A stretch of DNA of 10,481 bases, from assembly GCA_015486505.1 (NCBI GenBank), contig WFRP01000149.1, positions 1 to 10,481 on the forward strand, given 5' to 3'. Numbering within the stretch: position 1 is the first letter of the stretch; every line of letters starts with the position of its first letter. This DNA is from Pseudomonadota bacterium (lineage in GTDB: Bacteria; Desulfobacterota; Anaeroferrophillalia; Anaeroferrophillales; Tharpellaceae). Under the pieces are notes generated by a model, which was not told the origin of the DNA, made no database searches, and saw nothing but the letters and a program-made list of their open reading frames with translations. Of the stretch, positions 1 to 6,114 are shown one piece after another. Position numbers and translations under genes: made by a program.

Positions 1-76
1 GAATAAAATATAAATCAAAAATAAGGTTATTGTCGCATTAAGATAACAAGGAAAAAATAATATCCGGAATGAAAAA

Positions 77-1288
77 ATGAAAAATATTGAACAGATAGTG
101 AATGAACAGAATAATAGAGGAATATCAGAGTTTGAAGGGTATTCGCCGGCAGAAATGGAGTACATACTTTATAAGCCTTTTGAAAAAAACAGTCCAATTC
201 AACTATTAAAGTTATCTGAACAGGATTATAATAAGATTCCTATTTTGAACCAGATAAAATATCTTTTGAAAATTGTTGATGAAAATGGAGAATTAAAACT
301 AACAGCTAAGGGTTTTTTGCCAACAAAAATTGTTGCAAATATTTACGAACAGGGCTTTATCAAAGACGAAATGATTGAGTTAGTAAAATCTGTTTTAAAT
401 AAAAATAATATGAAAAATATAATTAATCAGAAAAAATGCAAAAAATGTAAACTTTGTATAGAGGTTTGTCCTGTCAATATGATAGGAGTTAATGAAAATG
501 GCCTGGTAAATTTTATACAGGAAAGAAAAAATATCTGTTTAGAATGCGGGCAGTGTATGGCTGTTTGCTCTACAAATGCTGTGAAAATTGCTAAATATAC
601 TTACGAAGATAATTTGATTGTAATGCCGGATAACGGTATTGATTATCAGAAATTTATTGATTTTATTTCAACTCGAAGGTCTGTACGGAATTTTAAAAAT
701 AAACTGGTAGAAAAAGAAATAATTGTCAAAATTCTTGAGTCTCTGGATTTTGCACCTTATGGTGCAGAACCTGATAAAGTTGAGATAACAGTTATGAATA
801 ATCGTAATAAAATAGAAAGTATTTTGCCGTTGATTGAAAAATTTCTCGATAATATAGTGAAATGGATTGATAACCCGATTATCAGTAGAATTATTAAGCA
901 TAAAAAAGGGATTGAAACTTTTAATACAATAAAAAATCATTTGTATCCGATGTCAAAATTGGAAAATTACAAATTAAAATATGGTGATAGAATAACGCGG
1001 GGAGCTCCGGCATTATTAATTCTTCACGCCGATAAAGAAGCGGAAGAACATACAAATAATTCTTTGATTTATGCTACTTATTTAATGTTTGCAATACATT
1101 CATTAGGATTAGGAGGAACAATGAATGGAATTATACCTGCTGCGATAAATAAAGATAAAGAAATAAAACAGAAGTTTAATATACCTGAACAACATGAAGC
1201 AATTATCTCAATTATGTTTGGCTATCCCGAATATAAATATAAGAAAACAGTTAAGCGAGATGCAAAAAAAACTCATTGGATTGAATAG
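77..1288 (+). CDS. Ferredoxin-nitroreductase fusion protein with extra N-terminal domain
   Basis: This 403-residue protein has three parts. Residues 1-110 carry FEGYSPAEM, IPILNQIKYLL and GELKLTAKGFLPTKIV, which I remember from N-terminal regions of hypothetical proteins in Bacteroidota and similar genomes; the function is unknown to me. Residues 121-164 hold two CxxCxxCxxxC clusters (C121, 124, 127, 131 and C154, 157, 160, 164), each expected to bind one [4Fe-4S]. Residues 195-390 form an FMN-dependent nitroreductase-like domain, with FISTRRSVRNF near its start and GLGGTMNG at 344-351. Such proteins pass electrons from ferredoxin-type clusters to flavin; the substrate is unknown. It is probably cytoplasmic, as no signal peptide is seen. 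The ATG at 77 follows GGAA by 7 bases. A four-codon ATG-AAA-AAA-TGA overlaps the start (69-80). The usual family start corresponds to Met112 (base 410), which has no ribosome site. The gene is extremely AT-rich compared with the efflux operon, suggesting transfer. Confidence 0.85.
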   Translation: MKNIEQIVNEQNNRGISEFEGYSPAEMEYILYKPFEKNSPIQLLKLSEQDYNKIPILNQIKYLLKIVDENGELKLTAKGFLPTKIVANIYEQGFIKDEMIELVKSVLNKNNMKNIINQKKCKKCKLCIEVCPVNMIGVNENGLVNFIQERKNICLECGQCMAVCSTNAVKIAKYTYEDNLIVMPDNGIDYQKFIDFISTRRSVRNFKNKLVEKEIIVKILESLDFAPYGAEPDKVEITVMNNRNKIESILPLIEKFLDNIVKWIDNPIISRIIKHKKGIETFNTIKNHLYPMSKLENYKLKYGDRITRGAPALLILHADKEAEEHTNNSLIYATYLMFAIHSLGLGGTMNGIIPAAINKDKEIKQKFNIPEQHEAIISIMFGYPEYKYKKTVKRDAKKTHWIE

Positions 1289-1316
1289 CCTGTGTATTTC
1301 ACGAACCTGGTAGGCT

Positions 1317-1332
1317 GTCCCGCCTGCGGGAC
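1317..1332. repeat. Perfect GC-rich palindrome
   Basis: GTCCCGC and GCGGGAC pair perfectly over 7 bp around a 2-base CT centre, 29 bases after the nitroreductase stop codon. There is no T run after it, so it is not a standard terminator. Its high G/C inside very AT-rich DNA makes it stand out as a dispersed palindromic unit. Confidence 0.6.
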
Positions 1333-1354
1333 TTAGGAGTGATAGTGATCCAAA

Positions 1355-1373
1355 TTTCCCTTACAGGGGGAAA
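1355..1373. repeat. Small hairpin TTTCCC/GGGAAA
   Basis: A 6-bp stem (1355-1360 with 1368-1373) encloses a 7-base loop. It lacks a T run and sits next to the palindrome at 1317. It is a possible dispersed palindromic repeat; the function is unknown. Confidence 0.4.
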
Positions 1374-1500
1374 GCGGGTTAATAATGTGTATCAGAACTC
1401 AGTAATTCTGTCCAATTGAACGACTAAAATTTATGTTATTAAATTAACCACGAAGGACACTTTTATTAATTATTTCATCTGTCGCTTTACTCGGTTAGGA

Positions 1501-1526
1501 GAATGGAGAATTTAGAATGGTGAATT
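1501..1526. repeat. Degenerate GAAT-rich repeat
   Basis: The motif GAAT recurs at short intervals in the form GAATGG-AGAATTT-AGAATGG-TGAATT. It is a low-complexity direct repeat directly before the 7-base tandem repeat. No coding frame or regulatory role is evident. Confidence 0.45.
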
Positions 1527-1537
1527 AAAAGAATATC

Positions 1538-1565
1538 TAATCACTAATCACTAATTACTGATCAC
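1538..1565. repeat. Tandem 7-base repeat, four copies
   Basis: Four consecutive 7-mers are visible: TAATCAC, TAATCAC, TAATTAC and TGATCAC. The first two are identical and the other two differ at one position each. This is a minisatellite-type array in the intergenic stretch upstream of the Fic gene. Confidence 0.75.
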
Positions 1566-1572
1566 CAATGTA

Positions 1573-1629
1573 CAGTGCTTCTCGCTCAAAGGGATGCTCT
1601 CTGGACCTCTGGTGGGTATAAGAGCACTG
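1573..1629. repeat. Inverted repeat CAGTGCT/AGCACTG
   Basis: Seven-base perfect arms at 1573-1579 and 1623-1629 enclose 43 bases. The right arm is followed by a short A run rather than a T run. It may be the edge of a small mobile or structured element; with arms this short, chance is possible. Confidence 0.35.
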
Positions 1630-1772
1630 CTAAAAAAATTGTGAAATGTTTTATTTAATAAAACGATATGGAATTTTAATAAATTAGGGTTATATTTTTA
1701 AGAGTTGGTTTTTGGTGAATTATTAATGTTTTTTAACTTCGAATATAAAAATGTTAGAATTGAAGTGAAATT

Positions 1773-2654
1773 ATGAGTAATACGAAAATATCCATACGCT
1801 TTTTTAATGACAGAGAAGTTCGTGCTGTTTGGGACGAAAAAAAGGTCAAATGGTGGTTTTCGGTATTGGATATTGTTGCAGTACTTACAGACCAAGACGA
1901 CTATGCAAAAACACGAAATTATTGGAAATATCTTAAAGCGAAATTAAAGAAAGAAAACAGTCAAGTGGTTAGTATGACTACCCAGTTCAAAATTCTTGCA
2001 CCAGACGGGAAAAAGCGTTTGTCCGATATGTTGGATTATGACGGCATCATTGCTTTGGGAAAAGAATTTCCAAGTAAAAAGGCAAACCGATTTATTGAAT
2101 GGTTCACATATAGTGACGAAAGCATAGACGGAAAGAGTAAGACAAAAGCATATGCAATGTTTGAAAGTTCCTTCATCAACAGCATAGAAGTTGGTACAGC
2201 CAAAGGTTTGCAACAAATACACGCATATTTATTTGGTGGATTATATGATTTCGCAGGACAAATCAGACAGAAAAATATATCAAAAGGCGGTTTTCAGTTT
2301 GCAGTGTCACGTTTTATTGGCGAAACATTAACACAAATTGAAGCAATGCCCGAAACAACATTTGATGAAATTGTGAACAAATATGTAGAAATGAATATTG
2401 CGCACCCTTTCATGGAAGGTAATGGTAGAGCTACCAGAATTTGGTTGGATTTAATGTTGAAAAAGCGGTTAAAAAAATGCGTTGATTGGAGTAAAATAAG
2501 TAAGCAAGATTACATGAATGCAATGATGTTAAGCCCGACAAGAAGTAGTGTTTTGAAATCATTTTTGAAAAAAGCACTCACTACAAAAATAAATGATCGC
2601 GAAATATTTATTAAAGGAATTGATTACTCATATTATTATGAAGAAGATTATTAA
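1773..2654 (+). CDS. BRO-N and Fic domain fusion protein
   Basis: This protein has 293 residues. Residues 5-115 (VKWWFSVLDIVAVLTD, then YWKYLKAKLKK and LSDMLDYDGIIALGKEF) match the BRO-N/antirepressor-like DNA-binding domain common in phages and mobile DNA. Residues 125-270 form a Fic domain with the complete active-site motif HPFMEGNGRATR at 211-222 (catalytic H211). A flap-like segment, AGQIRQKNISKGGF, lies at 161-174. Fic enzymes usually transfer AMP or another nucleotide phosphate to a protein hydroxyl. Intact catalytic residues suggest an active enzyme; the target is unknown. I see no [S/T]xxxE[G/N] inhibitory helix within the protein and no small partner gene beside it, so how it is restrained is unclear. 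The start is the ATG at 1773 after a weak GAAG site. The composition is AT-rich and repeats flank the gene on both sides, fitting accessory DNA. This fusion architecture is familiar from many bacterial genomes. Confidence 0.9.
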   Translation: MSNTKISIRFFNDREVRAVWDEKKVKWWFSVLDIVAVLTDQDDYAKTRNYWKYLKAKLKKENSQVVSMTTQFKILAPDGKKRLSDMLDYDGIIALGKEFPSKKANRFIEWFTYSDESIDGKSKTKAYAMFESSFINSIEVGTAKGLQQIHAYLFGGLYDFAGQIRQKNISKGGFQFAVSRFIGETLTQIEAMPETTFDEIVNKYVEMNIAHPFMEGNGRATRIWLDLMLKKRLKKCVDWSKISKQDYMNAMMLSPTRSSVLKSFLKKALTTKINDREIFIKGIDYSYYYEEDY

Positions 2655-2922
2655 AAAAACAACGAGGGAGTGTTGAATGATTCTTTATTTCACCGCCTGT
2701 TTTTCAAAATAAAATACTGCCTTGCTGCTTGAAATAAGCGAATTATTTCACCAAGCTCTAAAGTTCTTTGACATTCTGGTAGTTGAGTGGGTTTTTTAAG
2801 GCATAAGGGTATTCACTCCATCAGCACCATCCGCCAGGTCTTCCCGATGCACCACCTCTTTTTAGAAGCACCTCAGACCGCTATCGCGGCCACATATATA
2901 CAAGTAACGTGAGAGGTACTAA
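2655..2922. other. Gene-free stretch after Fic gene
   Basis: No intact gene is seen. On the minus strand a 40-codon stretch free of stops (2693-2812, stop TGA at 2690-2692) would encode a protein-like tail, ending LGEIIRLFQAARQYFILKNRR without its last residue; the neighbouring frame upstream reads HREDLADGADGVNTLMP. Together they could be a frameshifted remnant, but 40 codons can arise by chance and I recognise no family. Confidence 0.3.
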
Positions 2923-2997
2923 ATCTGTGTTAATCTGCGTTCATCTGTGGTTTCTATTTTTTTGTTGAACCACAGATGGACACGGATAGACACAGAT
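2923..2997. repeat. 30-bp inverted repeat with 10-base internal period
   Basis: Bases 2923-2952 pair with 2968-2997 across a 15-base T-rich loop, with only two mismatches and three G-T pairs; the innermost 10 bp (ATCTGTGGTT with AACCACAGAT) are perfect. Each arm is itself three near-copies of a 10-base word (AATCTGTGTT, AATCTGCGTT, CATCTGTGGT). From memory, CACAGATGAACACAGAT-like sequences are common dispersed repeats in environmental bacterial genomes, but their role is unclear to me. No T run follows, so a terminator role is not supported. Confidence 0.8.
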
Positions 2998-3124
2998 AAA
3001 ATTTTAATAATTTCAGATTGTTACAAAGCGTTACTTAGAAGGCATCGACAAAGCCGTCAAAGAACTCACCGGCCCCTGATTTTCAGCAAACTTCAGGGTG
3101 TCTTGAAAAATCAGGATTTTTGTT

Positions 3125-3363
3125 GTAACTATTCAGCTCAACTTCATCTCTCCGATTTCCGGAGGGGGCGGGGGTGGCTTTTCGGAGCGGTTGCGGAAAC
3201 GATTTCGTCGTTTTTCCCAACGAGCGAGAGCCCATATGCATTGCAACTGTTTGAGCGTAAGCGAGTTTTGCAATGTGGGCGTAGCGAGTGTAAGGAAAAA
3301 CAGAAATCTTAACGCCTAGCGGAGAAAAGCCGCACCCGACCCCAGATTTGGCTGAATAGTTAC
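3125..3363. repeat. 239-bp MITE-like palindromic element, copy 1
   Basis: Perfect 13-bp terminal inverted repeats, GTAACTATTCAGC (3125-3137) and GCTGAATAGTTAC (3351-3363), bound the element. Inside, further blocks pair in nested order: GGGGGCGGGGGTGGCTTTTC near 3163-3182 with the region around 3329-3343, GTTTTTCCC near 3210 with GGAAAAAC near 3294-3301, and an inner GCATTGCAA/TTTTGCAATG stem near 3238-3275. The whole element can fold as one long imperfect hairpin. It encodes no protein I can support. Terminal repeats plus small size resemble a non-autonomous transposable element, but no clear target duplication is visible. Its right-hand 87 bp recur at 9325-9411. Confidence 0.75.
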
Positions 3364-3586
3364 TTGATTTTTTTGATCTCAGGTTTGGGCCCCGCTGTTG
3401 AAAACCATATTTGACCTGGACATTCACTTTGCCTGGAGGATTTAATCATCAAAGAATTGATTGACCTTATTGCTAAAAAAAGTTGTATTCAAAAGAAAAA
3501 TAGTATAGTATAGTACGGTATAGTAATTCAGGAATTTTAATCTTAAGGTTGTCGGGTGAAAATAATGGCTAGTGGGAGTTGGGCAA
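3364..3586 (+). promoter_or_regulatory. Leader region of the efflux operon
   Basis: This 223-base AT-rich stretch separates the palindromic element from the channel gene and must contain its promoter unless transcription enters from upstream. It holds a run of TATAG/TAGTA words at 3502-3525 with TATAGT at 3504, 3509 and 3519, any of which could serve as a -10. A TTGTAT at 3483 would be spaced 15 or 20 bases from the first two, which is not ideal, so I do not fix a promoter. A GGAGG at 3435-3439 precedes a 21-codon frame that lacks a standard start. Confidence 0.35.
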
Positions 3587-4930
3587 ATGTATAAACGGTT
3601 TATCTTGTTGATTATTCTAGTTACCGTTGGCCTGCCGGGTCTGGTTTCGGCTGCGGGAACGGTATTCACCCGTGATCAGTGTCTGCAGATGGCGCTTACG
3701 CGCAACCCGCTGGTGCTGGCGAGCGTTGAAAGGAAAACTCAGGCTGAATGGCAGAAGAAATCGGCCTATGATAATTTCCTGCCCAAACTCAACGTGGATT
3801 ATTCATATACATATCTTGATGATGAAAGAGATATTGATCTGCACGCAATCGGCGGCGGTGATGTGAGTGTCACCAAGCGTAACAACTGGGCTATGAGTAT
3901 TTATGTTGACCAGCCGCTTTTTACCGGTTTTCGTCTGTTGGAATCCTATCACCTGGCGGATCTCGGTCTTAAGACGGCGGTTGCCGAAGAGCAGCTGGCT
4001 CAGCTTGAAATTTCATATCAGACGGTTAAGGCCTACTACAACTTTCTTATGGCCCAGAAACTCCAGAAAGTAGCGGAGGCGGCCGTAGTTGAGCTTACTT
4101 CGCATCTGCGCGATTCGCAGGAGTTTTACGAGAATCAGATTATTCCGTTGAATGATCTGCTCCAGTCAAAGGTCCATCTGGCAAACGCAAAACAGGATGC
4201 CGAGATTGCCGTAGGTCAGACCCGAACCGCCCGTATGGCGCTGGCGAATGTCATAAAAGAACCTTTAAGCCGGGATTTTAATGTTGAAGATCTGCCGGAT
4301 ATGGTGGCTTTGACCTGCACTGTTGACGCGTTGACCCGGCAGGCTCTGGAAACCCGGCCGGAATTATTGCGGGCAAATTACAAACTCGAAGCCTCGAAAA
4401 AGCAAATCACTCTGGCCCGGAGCGCGTATTACCCCGACATCTATCTGAGCGCCACCCATAATCGCTATGGCGGAAACCCGTGGGTTGACGGCAGTGGGCT
4501 CAGCGATGTTCAGGATTCGAGAGAATCAATGATTGGCGTTTATGCTTCGTGGGAGCTTTTTGCCTGGGGGCAGACCGGTCATGAAGTGAGCAAGGCTCAG
4601 GCGGCCAGCCGTGAGGTTGATCAGGCTCTGACCGGGGTTGTGGATGAAATCAAGCTTGAAGTTGAAAATAACCTTATCGCTACGGTCACCTCCTATAAAA
4701 ATATAGATACGGCCCAGGTCGCGGTTGAAGAGGCGCGGGAAAATCTGCGTATGAGTGAACTCCGTTACAAAAATCAGCTCGCCACTAATACCAATGTTCT
4801 CGATGCCCGAACCCTGCTGACCGATACTGAGACCAAATATTATCAGGCGCTCTATGGTTATAATATCCAGCTTGCGGGTCTGGCCCGGGCGGTCGGGGTT
4901 AAGCGTTGGAATGATTTAACGCAGAAATAA
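3587..4930 (+). CDS. TolC-family outer-membrane efflux channel
   Basis: The predicted product is a 447-residue TolC-type channel that carries substrate from the periplasm across the outer membrane as a trimer. A Sec signal peptide is clear: MYKR, a hydrophobic core, then LVSA with cleavage before AGTVF. Two outer-membrane-efflux repeats follow, roughly mature residues 5-190 and 210-425, with typical long helical heptads and a family-like C-terminus (YYQALYGYNIQLAGLARAVG). The length fits the family. I chose the ATG at 3587 because GGGAG lies 9 bases upstream at 3573-3577; a GTG at 3572 would start on top of that ribosome site and put five residues before the positive n-region. It is the first gene of the efflux operon, 66 bases before the adaptor. 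The G/C-richer coding style differs from the genes to the left. Confidence 0.93.
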   Translation: MYKRFILLIILVTVGLPGLVSAAGTVFTRDQCLQMALTRNPLVLASVERKTQAEWQKKSAYDNFLPKLNVDYSYTYLDDERDIDLHAIGGGDVSVTKRNNWAMSIYVDQPLFTGFRLLESYHLADLGLKTAVAEEQLAQLEISYQTVKAYYNFLMAQKLQKVAEAAVVELTSHLRDSQEFYENQIIPLNDLLQSKVHLANAKQDAEIAVGQTRTARMALANVIKEPLSRDFNVEDLPDMVALTCTVDALTRQALETRPELLRANYKLEASKKQITLARSAYYPDIYLSATHNRYGGNPWVDGSGLSDVQDSRESMIGVYASWELFAWGQTGHEVSKAQAASREVDQALTGVVDEIKLEVENNLIATVTSYKNIDTAQVAVEEARENLRMSELRYKNQLATNTNVLDARTLLTDTETKYYQALYGYNIQLAGLARAVGVKRWNDLTQK

Positions 4931-4996
4931 TATGTAGACAATCGGAAAATCCCAAGCATCCCACAACTTTTCAAGAGTACATCAAAGGTTAAAAAC

Positions 4997-6109
4997 ATGA
5001 CACGGCAAACCAGCGAATATCCGTCCCCAAGGTCAGCTCGGAAAGGCTTTTCAATCTTATCTCTTATCATAATTACGGCACTGGTTGTCGCCGTAAGCGG
5101 TTGTTCCCGCAAGGAAGAACCGGGGAAAAAAGAGGAAGTCCGCCCGGCCAAAATTATGACGATTAAACCCATAGAAGCTACCAGACTTTTAAAATTCCCC
5201 GGCAAGGTTCGGGGGCTTGATCGGGTGAAGCTCGCTTTTGAGGTTTCCGGCCGCCTGATCGAAATGGCGGTGAGAGAGGGTCAGCACGTTAATCAAGGTG
5301 ATCTTATCGCCCGGATTGATCCCACTGATTATAAGAGTGAACTGGCCGCGCAGCAGGCCCGGGTCGCCCAGGCCAAAGCCGAAGCTGATCGCTATGCCAA
5401 TCTTTTGCAAGCAAAAGTTGTGGCTAAATCAACTTACGATGTCAAGCGGCGGAATTATGAGGTGGCGCTATCAGCTATGAAGATCGCTTTGAAGGCCTAT
5501 AACGATACCAAACTCAAGGCTTCTTTCGAGGGGATTATCGGGAGAAGGTTTGTGGATAATTATAAAATGGTGCGCGTCAATGAGCCGATTGTCTCTCTGC
5601 AGAGACTTTCAGCGATTGAGGTGGTTGTCAATCTCCCGGAAAATGTAATACGAAAACGGGCCGCCGGCGCAACATTAAAGATAAGTGCTGAATTTGCTAA
5701 TTATCCGGGCGAGCGCCTGCCTTTGACAGTTAAGGAGTATGCGGTTGAGGCTGATCCTCAAACCCAGACTTACCAGGTTGTTTTAATTATGCCGATGCCG
5801 AAGGATAAAATCATACTTGACGGGATGACGGCGACGGTTTTTATTGAAATTGTTGACGCGGCCAAGGGTGTAATTGAGGTTCCGGTGCAATCGATATTCT
5901 ATGACGAGAACAAGCAGGCTTATGTCTGGCAGGTTGGCGATGATTTTCATATAACCCGTCGTCCGGTCACCGTTGGTACCATGACCAACCAAGGTAATAT
6001 TTTGATAAAATCCGGCCTGGCGGCCGGTGATCGGATTGTGACGGCCGGGGTGCAAACTTTGACCGAAGGCCTTAAGGTGCGTGAATTTACCGGAACGGTG
6101 GGAGAGTAG
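4997..6109 (+). CDS. RND efflux periplasmic adaptor lipoprotein
   Basis: This is a 370-residue membrane-fusion (HlyD/AcrA-type) adaptor that links pump and channel in the periplasm. The N-terminus has a hydrophobic stretch (about 18-34) ending in the lipobox VSGC with Cys36 as the lipidation site. The +2 residue is Ser, not the Asp that usually keeps lipoproteins in the inner membrane, so its anchoring membrane is open. Domains in order are: first lipoyl half around 77-110 (FEVSGRLIEMAVREGQHVNQGD), an alpha-hairpin 111-170 (AAQQARVAQAKAEADRYANL), second lipoyl half 173-205 (LKASFEGIIGRR), beta-barrel 206-285, and membrane-proximal domain 288-365 (VPVQSIFYDENKQAYVWQV). The short hairpin matches RND adaptors. 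The ATG follows AAAGG by 8 bases. The stop codon lies 5 bases before the pump start, so translation is probably coupled. Confidence 0.94.
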   Translation: MTRQTSEYPSPRSARKGFSILSLIIITALVVAVSGCSRKEEPGKKEEVRPAKIMTIKPIEATRLLKFPGKVRGLDRVKLAFEVSGRLIEMAVREGQHVNQGDLIARIDPTDYKSELAAQQARVAQAKAEADRYANLLQAKVVAKSTYDVKRRNYEVALSAMKIALKAYNDTKLKASFEGIIGRRFVDNYKMVRVNEPIVSLQRLSAIEVVVNLPENVIRKRAAGATLKISAEFANYPGERLPLTVKEYAVEADPQTQTYQVVLIMPMPKDKIILDGMTATVFIEIVDAAKGVIEVPVQSIFYDENKQAYVWQVGDDFHITRRPVTVGTMTNQGNILIKSGLAAGDRIVTAGVQTLTEGLKVREFTGTVGE

Positions 6110-6114
6110 GCACC

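Larger units (their letters stand above)
1289..1772. other. Gene-free stretch packed with small repeats
   Basis: No convincing coding frame is seen between the nitroreductase and Fic genes. The stretch holds a run of unrelated short repeats: a GC palindrome (1317-1332), a small hairpin (1355-1373), a single AACCACGAAGGACAC block near 1446-1460, a GAAT-rich degenerate repeat (1501-1526), a 7-base tandem repeat (1538-1565) and a 7-bp inverted repeat (1573-1629). Neither hairpin is followed by a T run, so no clear intrinsic terminator for the upstream gene is visible. Confidence 0.6.

Noticed and set aside
410..412. Internal ATG as the true start of the nitroreductase
   Set aside because: It matches where typical family members begin, but there is no ribosome site before it and the frame is open with protein-like sequence back to 77.
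2947..3427. Open frames on both strands in the repeat-rich interval
   Set aside because: They overlap the palindromic elements, show no protein-like composition or ribosome sites, and the repeat copy at 9325 does not keep them.
3572..3586. GTG start for the TolC-family gene
   Set aside because: The GTG lies directly beside the GGGAG that serves the ATG at 3587, and the extra five residues precede an ordinary signal peptide.
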